Source: Sphingobium sp. Leaf26
GTDB taxonomy: Bacteria > Pseudomonadota > Alphaproteobacteria > Sphingomonadales > Sphingomonadaceae
Reading direction: 5' to 3'
Length of the DNA: 39,327 bases
Assembly (NCBI RefSeq): GCF_001421665.1
Contig: NZ_LMKV01000013.1
Coordinates: 1 to 39,327, forward strand
Part shown: in pieces, positions 23,179 to 32,562 of the stretch
Layout of the letters: each line of letters starts with the position of its first letter
Numbering within the stretch: the stretch's first letter is position 1
Notes under the pieces: generated by a model
What the model saw: the letters and a program-made list of their open reading frames with translations, nothing else
Databases searched by the model: none
What the model was told of the DNA's origin: nothing
Position numbers and translations under genes: made by a program

Positions 23179-24570
23179 TCAGGACAAGGAGGAGGGGGAC
23201 GATCCGGCTTCACATGCGGGCAAGGTCAGCATGACCCGCAAGCCCGGTCCTGCATCGCCCAGCGTCAACGTCCCGCCGTGCATATGGGCGACGGCGGCGG
23301 CGAGCGACAGGCCCAGCCCTGCACCACTGATATGGCGGGATGCGTCCAGCCGGGCGAAACGGCGCAATGCCTCGATCCGCCGTTCCTCGGCAATGCCGGG
23401 TCCATTGTCCGCCACGGAAACCTCGATCATGTCGCCGGACCGTCGTGTCGACAGCCAAATGCGATCGCCGCCATATTTGAGCGCATTGTCGATCAGGTTC
23501 GACAAGACCTGACCGAATATCTCGCGATGCGACCGGATATGCAGGCCGGGTGCCGCATCGACGCTGATGGTCACGCCCTTGTCCTCTGCCAGGGCGTCAT
23601 ACATGTCCTGGAAATCCTGAAGCAGTGCGGCCACATCGACGGCCACGAAGCTGTCCCGACCGATACCCGCCTCCGCCCGGCTGATCAGGAGGGCAGCGTC
23701 CAGCATGCGCAGCAGCGTGTCGCCTTCCTCCTGCGCCTTTTCCAGCGCCGCGATCGACTCTTCGTCCCGGCTCTGGCGGACCGCATTGTCCAGCACGGCC
23801 CGCATTCGGGTCAGCGGCGACCGCAGGTCATGGGCCAGCCCGTCCGTCACCAGCCGCATCTCGTCCACCAGAGCGGTGATCCGCTCCAGCATGGCGTTGA
23901 TCTCTTCGCCCAGCGCATCGAACATGTCGCCGCTGCCGGACAGGATGATTCGACGCTTCATGTCGCCGGTGCCAACCGCTGCGGCGGTGTCTATCACCGA
24001 TCGCAACCGTCCCCGGATGATGGCCGCGGAGAAGAAGGCTGCGCCTGCCGCCAGCGGTATGGCGAGCAGCACCGCGCCGAGCAGTGCGGCCTCCAGATAG
24101 CCGCCAAAGCGCAGGTCATTCTCCACGACATGACCGGTCAGCAGCCGTGTGCCATCCGGGAACCGGGTGCTGACGATGCCGATGCTCTGGGGATCGCGCT
24201 CCTTCTGGCCGATGCGCAGCAGGTCGAGTTGCTGCCAGCTTTCCGCCGGGCCGATTGCGGATGGCCATGCGGGGATATTCCCCGCGATGCGCTGGCCATC
24301 GGGGCCGATCAGCAGCATGACCGAACTGCCGTCCGGGTCGGCGGTCATGCGGCTGCGCACGGTGGCGCCGGCTGCCTGCAACCCCGCCGCCGCATAGGTG
24401 GCCGCAATATCGTCGCGCAGGTTGACGGCCACCGCGCGGCTCGCTTCCTCCACCGAATTGCTGGTGAACTGGTGCACCGCCCACAGCGCGAGCAGCACGC
24501 AGGCGATCTGCATCAGGAAGACGAGCGCGGCGAACCGCCAGATGACGCTTTGCCGCCAGCGCATCGTCAA
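23179..24570 (-). CDS. Sensor histidine kinase
   Basis: A 463-residue membrane kinase. Transmembrane segments lie at about 10-33 and 160-185 with a periplasmic sensor of about 125 residues between them. A HAMP domain follows (about 185-238), then the dimerisation domain with phospho-acceptor His247 in GLAHDLRSPLTR, and an ATPase domain with NLIDNALKYG, DNGPGI and GAGLGLSL boxes. The start overlaps the response regulator stop by 4 bases. It is the last gene of the envelope operon and probably senses membrane state, cationic peptides or acid to control mprF and its partners; the signal is inferred. Confidence 0.93.
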   Translation of the reverse strand: MTMRWRQSVIWRFAALVFLMQIACVLLALWAVHQFTSNSVEEASRAVAVNLRDDIAATYAAAGLQAAGATVRSRMTADPDGSSVMLLIGPDGQRIAGNIPAWPSAIGPAESWQQLDLLRIGQKERDPQSIGIVSTRFPDGTRLLTGHVVENDLRFGGYLEAALLGAVLLAIPLAAGAAFFSAAIIRGRLRSVIDTAAAVGTGDMKRRIILSGSGDMFDALGEEINAMLERITALVDEMRLVTDGLAHDLRSPLTRMRAVLDNAVRQSRDEESIAALEKAQEEGDTLLRMLDAALLISRAEAGIGRDSFVAVDVAALLQDFQDMYDALAEDKGVTISVDAAPGLHIRSHREIFGQVLSNLIDNALKYGGDRIWLSTRRSGDMIEVSVADNGPGIAEERRIEALRRFARLDASRHISGAGLGLSLAAAVAHMHGGTLTLGDAGPGLRVMLTLPACEAGSSPSSLS

Positions 24571-25262
24571 CCCTGTTCGCTCAGGCGATAGCCCGCGCCG
24601 CGAATGGTGTGGATCAACGGGCTTTCGCCTTCCTCATCCACCTTGCGCCGCAGGCGGCTGATATGCACGTCGATGACATTGGTACCGGGATCGAAATGAT
24701 AGTCCCATACGCCTTCCAGCAACATGGTGCGGGTGACGACTTCGCCCTGATGGCGCAGCAGATAATCGAGCAGGCGGAATTCGCGCGGTTGCAGGTCGAT
24801 GGCGCGCGCGCCGCGCTTCACCTTGCGGGACAGAAGGTCGACCTCAAGGTCGCCGCAGGACAGGCGTGTTTCAGGTGCCTGCCCGCCGCCGCGGCGCAGG
24901 ATGATCCGCAGCCGCGCCAGCAATTCGGCAAAGGCGAAGGGCTTGGCCAGATAATCGTCCGACCCGCCGTTCAGGCCCCTGACCCGTTCATCGGCGGTTG
25001 CCAGTGCCGACAGGATGATGACCGGCGTGTCGATGCCTGCCGCCCGCAACGCCGCCAGCACGGCCATGCCGTCCATCCCCGGCAGCATGCGATCCAGGAT
25101 GATCGCATCATGCGCGGCCTCGGTCGCCAGGAACAGGCCGTCGCGCCCATTGTCGGCGCGGTCGACGGTAAAGCCCTCCTCGACCAGCCCCTTGGCTATA
25201 TAATCGGCGGTGGTGGCATCATCCTCGACCAGCAGCACCTTGTAGCTCATGACTGTCCTCAT
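24567..25262 (-). CDS. OmpR/PhoB-family response regulator
   Basis: A 231-residue two-domain regulator. The receiver has the acidic pair in VEDD, the phospho-acceptor Asp57 in ILDRMLPG, and KPF near residue 112. The C-terminal winged helix ends RRKVDEEGESPLIHTIRGAG then YRL, as in OmpR/PhoB. The ATG at 25262 overlaps the mprF stop by 4 bases and has a GGGAGG ribosome site; an ATG at 25250 preceded by GAGGA is an equally good start. It pairs with the kinase gene immediately downstream. Confidence 0.93.
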   Translation of the reverse strand: MRTVMSYKVLLVEDDATTADYIAKGLVEEGFTVDRADNGRDGLFLATEAAHDAIILDRMLPGMDGMAVLAALRAAGIDTPVIILSALATADERVRGLNGGSDDYLAKPFAFAELLARLRIILRRGGGQAPETRLSCGDLEVDLLSRKVKRGARAIDLQPREFRLLDYLLRHQGEVVTRTMLLEGVWDYHFDPGTNVIDVHISRLRRKVDEEGESPLIHTIRGAGYRLSEQG

Positions 25263-27850
25263 TTCCCGGCCTCCCGCATCCGGGTGGCCATGCTGCCTCG
25301 CCCGCCGCCGATCAGCCGCTGGAGGTCCACCATCGCCCGCGCCAGAGAAAGCCCCTGTGGCCCGGCAATGAAGCGCGGTTCCCAGATCGGCGCGAACTTC
25401 GCCTTATAGGCACGCAATCCGCCAAAGCCATAGAAGGCGTCGCCATGGCGGTAGAGGAAGGCTCCCGCCTTGACCCAGAGCGGGGACAGGCGGCGTGCCT
25501 CCAGCCCGGACAGGGGCGCAAGGCCGAGCGTGAACCAGCGATAGCCTTGCGACTGGCCCCAGAGCAGCAGGCTGGTGAAGATGAAGTCCATCACGCCGGG
25601 CGGGGCGACGGCGCTGTGGCGCATCAGGTCGACGGACAGTTCCTGTCCATCGACTGTCGCCCAGATATTGGCGAAGGCGACGATTGCCCCATGGCAGCGC
25701 ACGACTGCACAATCGAATCTTGTCATATAGCTGTCCTCGAAGCGGCCGACGCTGAAGCTTTTCTCGGTCGCGCCCTTGGCCTTCAGCCAGTCGTCGGACA
25801 CGGCCCGCAATTGGGGCAGCAGCGTCGGCACATCTGCGGCCGGGACGATATCGAAACTGGCGCCGTCGCGGGCAGTGCGGCGGAGGGCATGGCGCAGCGG
25901 GCGGGCCTGCGACCCGTCCAGCGTGAAGGCATCAAGGTCGATTCGCGCCTCCTCCCCATATTTGACGATCGACAGGCCGAGGTCGACGGCCAGAGGCAGG
26001 GATGCAAGGCTCAGTTGATAGAGAAGCAATCGCCCTTGCGCGGCATCGGCCCGCTCGCGCATCCGCCACAACAGGTCGCCCCACTCCGCCGGATCACCGA
26101 CCGGATCGCCCATGACGATCCAGCTATGCCCCTGCACCTGATACATCAGGAAGGCACGGCCGGATGGAGAGGTGAGGAAACGCTTGTCTCCGGTCAGCGC
26201 CAGGCAGGCATCGGTGCGGCAGGCCAGGGCGAGCGCGGCGTCACCGGGCGGGCCGCAGGATGGGTCATCGCCGCGATCGGCGGCCGGGCGCAACAGCCCC
26301 ATGATCGCCGCACCGACCATCACCACGCCGGCCGCCAGCGCCCCGCGCAGAAAGCGGGAGGCATCCTGATGCCGGCCGAACTGCCACCACAGGTCGCTCT
26401 GATAATCGACATGGCGATAGGCGATGAAGCCGATCCAGATCGACAGACCGATGGCGACGCCCAGCGTGGCGATCCATCCCGGTGTCAGTATCGCCGACGT
26501 CAGGCTGGTGCGACGATAGAAGGCCGCGTGGCTCCATTGCAGCAACGCAGCGATGACAAGGAGGATGATCGCCTCCTCATAATCCAGCCCCTTGGCAAGC
26601 GAGAAGAGCGCGCCCGCAACCAGCAGCAGGCGGGTCATCCAGAACGCGCCGTCCAGTCGTCGATAGAGGCCAGACGCCAGGAGGATCAGCACGGCGCCGA
26701 TCATGCTGGCGGCCAGATGGGATGCTTCGACGAAGGGCATGGGGATGATGCCGGCCACGGCGTGCAATCGGTCCGGGACGGCCGGCAGCGAGCCGGAGAT
26801 GAGCAGGATGGTGCCACCCACCGCCACCAGCGTAGCGAACATGGTGGGGGCGATCGCGCGCGTCAGTGTCTGTGCGCCATTCACGGCCCGTAGCACCGGT
26901 CGGCGCCAGGCATGGCCTTCATGCGCGGCAATCAGGATGACGGCGACGAACAGCGGGACGAGATAATAGAGAATGCGGTAGGCGATGAGCGCTGCGATGA
27001 GCACCGGCTGGTCGACATGGGGCAGGGTGGCGACCATGACCCCTTCGAATATGCCGATGCCGCCTGGCACATGGCTGATCAGCGCGGCGATGATCGCCAG
27101 CGCATAGCCCAGGAAGAAGACGGGATAGAGAGCGGGCGACAGGTGAGGAACGAGGACGAACAGCGCTGCGCTGGCAAAGGCCAGGTCGATGCAGGCGATG
27201 CCGATCTGCGCCAGCGCCTGTGACCGGCTGGGCAGCGTCAGGGTCCAGCCGAACAGGGTGATGGGGCGAGCCGCCGGGCCGAGCGCGGCCAGCAGCAGGA
27301 TGGCGGCGGCAAGCAGCGTGGTGCCCGCGATGCGCTGTGCGGCTGGATCAAACGTGACGCCGCCCAGCGCGATGGCCGTGGGATGGAGTGTCATGGCCAG
27401 CGCAGCGAGGGTGAATACGCCGCCCCAGAATGCGAAGCTGGCGGACGCGATGATGCGTGCGACATCGCCCGGCCCCAGGCCCGCCGCGCCATAGATGCGC
27501 AGCCGCGCCGACCCGCCGGTCACGATCGCGAGGCCCAGATTGTGGCTGAGCGTATAGCTGCAAAAGGACGCCAGCGCCGCCGTGCGCCAGCCGATCGTAC
27601 TGCCGATGATGCGCAGCGCCAGGTGATCATAGAGGGTGAGCGCCAGATAGCTGAGACCCGTCAGCAATGCGCAGGCAGCTATGGCGGCGGGCGGAATGGC
27701 ATGGAAAGCAGCGCGGACATCATGCCAGTGTATTTCGGTGAAGGCATGGTCGAGCGCCACGAAGGCAAGCACCGCCACCAGCAACAGCAGTGCAAACCCC
27801 GGCAAGTGCCGATGCCGGCTGGCAGCGCCAGTGAGCGCGAGGCTGCTCAT
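25259..27850 (-). CDS. mprF: Bifunctional lysylphosphatidylglycerol synthase/flippase
   Basis: An 863-residue MprF protein. The first 520 or so residues hold about 14 hydrophobic segments of the flippase part (VPGGIGIFEGVMVATLPH and neighbours). The soluble C-terminal DUF2156 domain (about 545-845) transfers lysine from Lys-tRNA to phosphatidylglycerol, with the GDPVGDPAEW and FANIWATVDGQELSVDLMRH stretches. The added positive charge protects against cationic peptides and acid. The start overlaps the acvB stop by 4 bases and its own stop overlaps the regulator start. Alphaproteobacterial mprF (lpiA) commonly pairs with acvB, as here. Specificity for lysine rather than alanine is assumed from the partner. 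Confidence 0.93.
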   Translation of the reverse strand: MSSLALTGAASRHRHLPGFALLLLVAVLAFVALDHAFTEIHWHDVRAAFHAIPPAAIAACALLTGLSYLALTLYDHLALRIIGSTIGWRTAALASFCSYTLSHNLGLAIVTGGSARLRIYGAAGLGPGDVARIIASASFAFWGGVFTLAALAMTLHPTAIALGGVTFDPAAQRIAGTTLLAAAILLLAALGPAARPITLFGWTLTLPSRSQALAQIGIACIDLAFASAALFVLVPHLSPALYPVFFLGYALAIIAALISHVPGGIGIFEGVMVATLPHVDQPVLIAALIAYRILYYLVPLFVAVILIAAHEGHAWRRPVLRAVNGAQTLTRAIAPTMFATLVAVGGTILLISGSLPAVPDRLHAVAGIIPMPFVEASHLAASMIGAVLILLASGLYRRLDGAFWMTRLLLVAGALFSLAKGLDYEEAIILLVIAALLQWSHAAFYRRTSLTSAILTPGWIATLGVAIGLSIWIGFIAYRHVDYQSDLWWQFGRHQDASRFLRGALAAGVVMVGAAIMGLLRPAADRGDDPSCGPPGDAALALACRTDACLALTGDKRFLTSPSGRAFLMYQVQGHSWIVMGDPVGDPAEWGDLLWRMRERADAAQGRLLLYQLSLASLPLAVDLGLSIVKYGEEARIDLDAFTLDGSQARPLRHALRRTARDGASFDIVPAADVPTLLPQLRAVSDDWLKAKGATEKSFSVGRFEDSYMTRFDCAVVRCHGAIVAFANIWATVDGQELSVDLMRHSAVAPPGVMDFIFTSLLLWGQSQGYRWFTLGLAPLSGLEARRLSPLWVKAGAFLYRHGDAFYGFGGLRAYKAKFAPIWEPRFIAGPQGLSLARAMVDLQRLIGGGRGSMATRMREAGK

Positions 27851-28578
27851 CGACCGGCGTCGGGCCAGCCGACGGCGCGTCCGATCCCCTGCAACAAAGC
27901 GGCGCTGACGGCATCGGCGTCATGGTGCAGCGGGTGGCCGCCGGGTAGTTCCAGCCGGGTGACATTGGGCTGGCGCAGCGCCGGGCAGAGGCTTTCCACC
28001 TCATCCGCGCCATGAATGCACAGCAGGGGCGTCCAACTGAGCCGCCGGGCCGCCGTGACTGCGTCCTCGGCCGGTTCGTTGAAGGAAAAGATTTCGGAGG
28101 GAGAGGCGCGCCATTGCCGGGTCGCGCCGGGCACGATCAGGCCGATGAAGGCGATCCGCCTGCGCAATTCCGTCGGGACATAGGGAAGCGAGGGCGCGAT
28201 CACATCCGCGCCAAAGGATTGGCCGAGCAACAGCAGCCGGGCATCCGGGTCAAGGGCGATGGCACGGCGCAGCCCGTCCGCGATCATCGCGCCGACCTCC
28301 TCTGGCGTGCGGCGGGTGCGGAAGAAATGCAGGCTGTTTTCAGCCACGACGGGAATGCCTTGGCGTGTCAGCCGTGCGGCGACGTCTGGTCCCAGCCCGG
28401 CATGGAAACCCATGTCGCCGGACAAATAGAGCGCCACCGCGCGCGGCTGATGCTGGCGGGGGACCGTCTTGGCCGGCAGCGTGTCGAACAGCGCGCCATT
28501 GCCGATATAGCCGATATACCAGAGTGCCATCAGCAGGGCGCCAGCCAAACCGGCGAAGGCTGCGGTCGACCGGCTCAT
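27847..28578 (-). CDS. acvB: AcvB/VirJ-family lysyl-phosphatidylglycerol hydrolase
   Basis: A 243-residue periplasmic or membrane-anchored alpha/beta-hydrolase. A hydrophobic N-terminal anchor (about 5-26) precedes the VirJ domain. Family motifs are YLSGDMGF at 51-58, nucleophile Ser121 in LLGQSFGAD, and a C-terminal His in GGHPLHHD. In Agrobacterium, AcvB hydrolyses lysyl-phosphatidylglycerol made by LpiA/MprF and keeps its level in bounds. This copy has only the C-terminal VirJ domain; the two-domain AcvB of Agrobacterium is longer. The start overlaps the stop of the large fusion gene and the stop overlaps the mprF start, each by 4 bases. Confidence 0.88.
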   Translation of the reverse strand: MSRSTAAFAGLAGALLMALWYIGYIGNGALFDTLPAKTVPRQHQPRAVALYLSGDMGFHAGLGPDVAARLTRQGIPVVAENSLHFFRTRRTPEEVGAMIADGLRRAIALDPDARLLLLGQSFGADVIAPSLPYVPTELRRRIAFIGLIVPGATRQWRASPSEIFSFNEPAEDAVTAARRLSWTPLLCIHGADEVESLCPALRQPNVTRLELPGGHPLHHDADAVSAALLQGIGRAVGWPDAGR

Positions 28579-31500
28579 GTCGCATGGCTCCGGGCAGTGC
28601 TCGCGCCATGCGGTACGTCGGTCGACTGTACGCGCCCGCTGCGCTCCAGCTTGCCCCAGCCGACCCAGGGGCCAAGGATGGCCGTGCCCACGGCGCGAAT
28701 GACGACGCTGTACATGATCTGCCGGTAGATGAATCGCTGCGCCACCAGCAGCAGGGCGGGATAGCGTTTCTCGCGTGGCTCCAGCCGATAGGCGACCGCG
28801 CCGCAAGCGATGTCGATCGCGGTGAAGGCGATCCAGTAGAGCGCCATGCGCAGCACGTCGCTTTGCGTCTGCGCCCAGCCATGCTGGTGGACGCGCAGCG
28901 CGGTATCGAGCGCGCTGACGACCAGCGCCAGATCGATGATGGGCGACACCATCGCGAAGGCGATCTGGAACAGCCAGGCTTGCGGCAGGCCGACCCAGGC
29001 AAGGCCGGCCGGCTTGCCTTCCCGCCAGATGCCGCGATGCTTCCACAGGCATTGCAGCGTGCCAAAGGCCCAGCGGAAACGCTGTTTGGACAGGGCACGG
29101 AAGCTTTCCGGCGCCTCGGTCCAGGCGACGGCTTCCGTGTCATAAGCGATGCGCCAGCCGGCGCGCTGCACCGCGATGGTCAGATCCTGATCCTCGGCCA
29201 ACGTATCGAGCGGATAACCGCCCACCGCGTCAAGGGCCGCCCGCCGCCACGCACCGACCGCGCCCGGTACCACGGTGATTGCGCCAAAGCGGGCGAGCGC
29301 GCGGCGCTCCAGATTTTGCGCCGTTACATATTCCACCGCCTGCCAGCGGGTGACGAGGTTGATGCGGTTGCCGACCATCGCGTTACCGGCGACGGCACCA
29401 ACCGCCGGATCGGCGAACCAGCGGGCGAGCCGGGCGATGGTCAGCGGCTCGAACTGGGTATCGGCGTCGAGCGCGACGATAATGGGCGCGCGCGCCAGGT
29501 CCAGCGCGCGATTGAGCGCGGCCGCCTTGCCGGCATTGGCCAGGGTCAGCAACTGCACACGGCTATCGCCAGCGAAGGCATCGGCGACGATGCGGCTGGT
29601 GCCGTCGGTCGATCCGTCATCGACTACGATCACCTCCAGCCCGACCTGATCGCTGGACAATACCCGACGCACGGATGCCTCGATCACCTTGGCTTCGTTG
29701 AAAGCGGGGATGATGACCGACACGAACAGGTCCGGCTCGATCGCGGGCGGCGCGATGCGATTGCGCGGCAGGCGGCTGCCCAGCGCAAGTCCCGCCAGCA
29801 TCAGGGCGCGGCCGATGCCGAACAGGATGACTGCGAAGAACAGCCATTTGAGTGTCACCGCAATGGCCGCGAGGATCAGGAAGATGGCGACGTCGATCCG
29901 CACGGCGGTCAGGTCCGCGCCGCGCACCGCCGGCATCACCTGCGCCGGTGTCAGCCCGGCCAGCGTCGATACCGGCACGAAGCGATAGCCACGCGCCTTC
30001 AATGCTCCGATGATGCGCGGCAGGGCCGCCACCGTCTGCGCCCGATCGCCGCCGCTGTCATGCAGCAGGATGATCTGGGCCGAACGATCCGCACCGCCGG
30101 CCTCCACCTGGGCGATGGTGCGTGCGACGATGGCCTCGGTCCCTGGCCGCGTCCAGTCGCCCGGATCGACATGCAGGCCGACGTTGAGATAGCCCGCCTG
30201 TTGCGCTTCCAGCGCCGGTCCGATCTCGTCCGCCGTGGTCGGTTCCGCATCGCCGAAATAGGGCGCCCGGAACAGACGCATGGCATGACCGGTATAGGCC
30301 TCGACCAGCCGCTGCGTGCTGTTGAGTTCCAGCGACACGCCTCTGTCCCACACCTGCGCCAGATTGGGGTGGGTATAGCTGTGATTGCCGATCTCGCTAC
30401 CCTGCGCCACGATCTGGCGCAGCAGGCCGGGATGCATCATCGCATTTTCGCCGATGACGAAGAAGGTCGCCGGCACATGCGCCTTGCGCAGGATATTCAG
30501 GATCGGCGGGGTCCACACCGGGTCGGGGCCATCGTCGAAGGTCAGCGCCACCGCATGCGGGCGATAACCGGTGCGGCGGATGACATAGGGGGTGGGCAGG
30601 CTGACGAAATGTTCGTCGGTGATGAGTCCGGCGGTGCGGCCCGATCCCATGGCGATCGTGCGACGGCCGATGGTGGGCACATCGTCGATCCGCAAAATCT
30701 CTCCATTGCCCTCGACATCGACCGAATTGAAGCTGGTCAGCTTACCCATCGCTGCGGGCGGCGTCATGTCACGCTGCCTGAGTGCGGACCAGAAGCCGGG
30801 ATCTTCAGACCCAAGCCGCCACAGCGCGATGCCCCCGGTGCCGGTCATATGCGCGGCGCGAATCTGGTTCCAGGCACTTGCGGCATCCAGCATCCAGACA
30901 TGATGAACCCGTCCGTCCTGCTGATAGTCGAAACTGGCATTGCCCGATGCCGGGTCGAAACGAATAGGCGCGCCGCTGTCATGCGCGGACAGCCAGGCAT
31001 CTTCGATCGAGAGCGTGTCTGCGCTGGCCGCGCCATCGGTCCAGTCATAGGCATAGTTGCCGATGGCGACGATCGTCTTGGCGGCCGGCACGACCGTCAG
31101 CGCGGCACGCAGCCGCTGCACGAACCAGGGCTGGGCGGCGATCGGACCGGCCTTGTCGCCGATATAATGTTGGTCATAATCCATCAGGAACAGCCGGTCG
31201 GCCACATGCCCATAGCGCGAGAGATCCCAGCTTTTGTCGTCCACCGGCACGGTCAGAGTCAGCCGCAGATGCTGGTCGCGCAGCGCCGGCGCGGCCTGTC
31301 GCAGGAAGGACAGATAGTCGCGTTGCGCCGCCGCCGGCAGCGCCTCGAAATCGAAGACGACGCCGGCAGCGTGCAGCGCCTTCAGCGATGGCAGGAGCTG
31401 ATTGAGGAATGTCGTGCGGGCGTGGCGATCATGCAGCAGGGTGGCGGTACCCTGGCCATCCCATGCGTCATTGGCGACATTCTGCACGACCGGGAAAATC

Positions 31501-31952
31501 TTGGGACGGCGATGGGCGGCGTGCAGGATAGCCGCGAAATTACTGTCGTTCGTCAACTGCAACCGGTGTGCGGGGCCAGTGACGGACAGGAGGGCGGGGG
31601 CGATCCAGTCGATATGGTTCACATGTTGCCGCAGCGCGGCGCGGCTGGCATCGTCCCATGGCACGTAGAAGGCGGCGGTAACCGGATGAGCGGCAGCGGC
31701 AGAACCGCCATGTGGCAGCCAGTGGGCAAAGGACGCGCGCAGGTTGGCGCTGAGATGGCCCAGCTTCTGGCCGATGCCCTCGGCGCGCGGCCGTTCCATG
31801 CGCAGCGGCACGGCCGGCGGGATGGGGACATCCACGATCGTGATGGCGAAGGCGACCGCTGCCAGCATGATAGCGAACAGCATCATGAAGAGCGCGGGCA
31901 GGGTGAAGCGGCGGCGGCGCCCGCTGGCGTCGTAGAAGATCGGCCTGTGCAT
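28575..31952 (-). CDS. Trifunctional GH18-like / polysaccharide deacetylase / GT2 glycosyltransferase fusion
   Basis: A 1125-residue inner-membrane protein. A membrane segment at about 20-40 is followed by a GH18-like barrel (about 90-400) with VVFDFEALP near 198-206, Glu203 being the likely catalytic acid. A NodB deacetylase domain (about 460-665) has TFDDGP at 471-476, metal ligands His524 and His528 in HSYTH, and RAPYFG. Two membrane helices (685-725) lead to a GT2 domain with DDGS at 778-781, DADT at 829-832, AEDQD at 919-923 and QRFRW at 957-961, then further helices. The set recalls PgaB plus PgaC of poly-N-acetylglucosamine synthesis in one chain. It probably makes and trims a hexosamine polymer at the envelope; the polymer is not known. 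Confidence 0.9.
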   Translation of the reverse strand: MHRPIFYDASGRRRRFTLPALFMMLFAIMLAAVAFAITIVDVPIPPAVPLRMERPRAEGIGQKLGHLSANLRASFAHWLPHGGSAAAAHPVTAAFYVPWDDASRAALRQHVNHIDWIAPALLSVTGPAHRLQLTNDSNFAAILHAAHRRPKIFPVVQNVANDAWDGQGTATLLHDRHARTTFLNQLLPSLKALHAAGVVFDFEALPAAAQRDYLSFLRQAAPALRDQHLRLTLTVPVDDKSWDLSRYGHVADRLFLMDYDQHYIGDKAGPIAAQPWFVQRLRAALTVVPAAKTIVAIGNYAYDWTDGAASADTLSIEDAWLSAHDSGAPIRFDPASGNASFDYQQDGRVHHVWMLDAASAWNQIRAAHMTGTGGIALWRLGSEDPGFWSALRQRDMTPPAAMGKLTSFNSVDVEGNGEILRIDDVPTIGRRTIAMGSGRTAGLITDEHFVSLPTPYVIRRTGYRPHAVALTFDDGPDPVWTPPILNILRKAHVPATFFVIGENAMMHPGLLRQIVAQGSEIGNHSYTHPNLAQVWDRGVSLELNSTQRLVEAYTGHAMRLFRAPYFGDAEPTTADEIGPALEAQQAGYLNVGLHVDPGDWTRPGTEAIVARTIAQVEAGGADRSAQIILLHDSGGDRAQTVAALPRIIGALKARGYRFVPVSTLAGLTPAQVMPAVRGADLTAVRIDVAIFLILAAIAVTLKWLFFAVILFGIGRALMLAGLALGSRLPRNRIAPPAIEPDLFVSVIIPAFNEAKVIEASVRRVLSSDQVGLEVIVVDDGSTDGTSRIVADAFAGDSRVQLLTLANAGKAAALNRALDLARAPIIVALDADTQFEPLTIARLARWFADPAVGAVAGNAMVGNRINLVTRWQAVEYVTAQNLERRALARFGAITVVPGAVGAWRRAALDAVGGYPLDTLAEDQDLTIAVQRAGWRIAYDTEAVAWTEAPESFRALSKQRFRWAFGTLQCLWKHRGIWREGKPAGLAWVGLPQAWLFQIAFAMVSPIIDLALVVSALDTALRVHQHGWAQTQSDVLRMALYWIAFTAIDIACGAVAYRLEPREKRYPALLLVAQRFIYRQIMYSVVIRAVGTAILGPWVGWGKLERSGRVQSTDVPHGASTARSHAT

Positions 31953-31970
31953 CGTCCATCCGTGCGGTTG

Positions 31971-32003
31971 GAGAGGCGGCGCAACAGGGGCGAGCCGCCT
32001 CTC
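31971..32003 (-). promoter_or_regulatory. Leader hairpin before the envelope operon
   Basis: A 10-bp perfect stem (GAGAGGCGGC / GCCGCCTCTC) with a 13-nt loop lies 19 bases upstream of the first start codon. It would form in the 5' leader and could affect translation start or transcription elongation. The rest of the 263-base divergent spacer (31953-32215) also holds an ACGGTC/GACCGT dyad at about 32010-32030 and a CATTC...GAATG dyad near 32118-32136, either of which could be an operator. Confidence 0.45.
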
Positions 32004-32215
32004 ACTTCACGGTCGAGGAAAATGACCGTAACCGTGGATAGTATGGGTCACCATTCGCAGGCATGAGCGCATGATTACAGTTTCGTCATGAATGTTTCTC
32101 GCTGGCTCCTGCAAAAATCATTCAACTTTATCGAATGAAGTGTCCGATTTTATCGGGATGATCGCGAAAGATCCTATCGGCTATCAGGTTGCACAGCCGA
32201 ACAGGAGTTTTCGTC

Positions 32216-32536
32216 ATGCTGACCATCGCCACACCGCGCCTCAACGCTGCCGAATGGCAGCATGTCCAGGCGACGCTGAGCGCCGTTGCCGATTGCGGTT
32301 GCGGTGAACCGACCGCTGCCGGATCGCTGCGGTCGCGCATCGGTCATGCGGTCGATGTCCTGGTCGGCCCGAAAAAGGCGGCACCCGCGCCGCTCCCCGC
32401 CCGTCTTCATCCGGTGCGCGATTTCCTCTGCGAAACCGGCCGCACCCGTCAACTGGCTGAACGCCATGTGCCGACCCTCGCCGCGCAGGGCTTTTCCCGC
32501 GCCCAGATCGAAGCGCTGGCGCTGCTCGGCGCCTGA
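32216..32536 (+). CDS. Small protein of unknown function upstream of pirin
   Basis: A 106-residue protein I do not recognise. It starts at an ATG with a good AGGAG site (9 bases away); a longer in-frame start at 32189 lacks one. It has Cys residues in DCGCGEP near 27-33 and a second helical half ending [13 protein letters not shown]. No signal peptide or membrane segment is visible. It stands 26 bases before the pirin gene and is very likely in the same operon, so it may be a stable partner of pirin in sphingomonads. Confidence 0.75.
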   Translation: MLTIATPRLNAAEWQHVQATLSAVADCGCGEPTAAGSLRSRIGHAVDVLVGPKKAAPAPLPARLHPVRDFLCETGRTRQLAERHVPTLAAQGFSRAQIEALALLGA

Positions 32537-32562
32537 CTCATTCCCCCGAAAGGAACCGCCCC

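Noticed and set aside
22981..23213. Longer start for the winged-helix-like protein (250 residues)
   Set aside because: The added N-terminus spans the two hairpins and the end of the kinase gene and reads as Pro/Arg-rich noise.
27847..29052. 401-residue version of the AcvB frame
   Set aside because: The extension overlaps the GT2 domain of the upstream gene. The ATG at 28578 with a 4-base overlap and a membrane anchor is the better start.
28365..32066. Open frame of 1233 codons on the plus strand
   Set aside because: It is antisense to the GH18/NodB/GT2 fusion and acvB, both of which have clear domains. Its translation is Arg/His/Gly-rich low-information sequence typical of the opposite strand in GC-rich genes.
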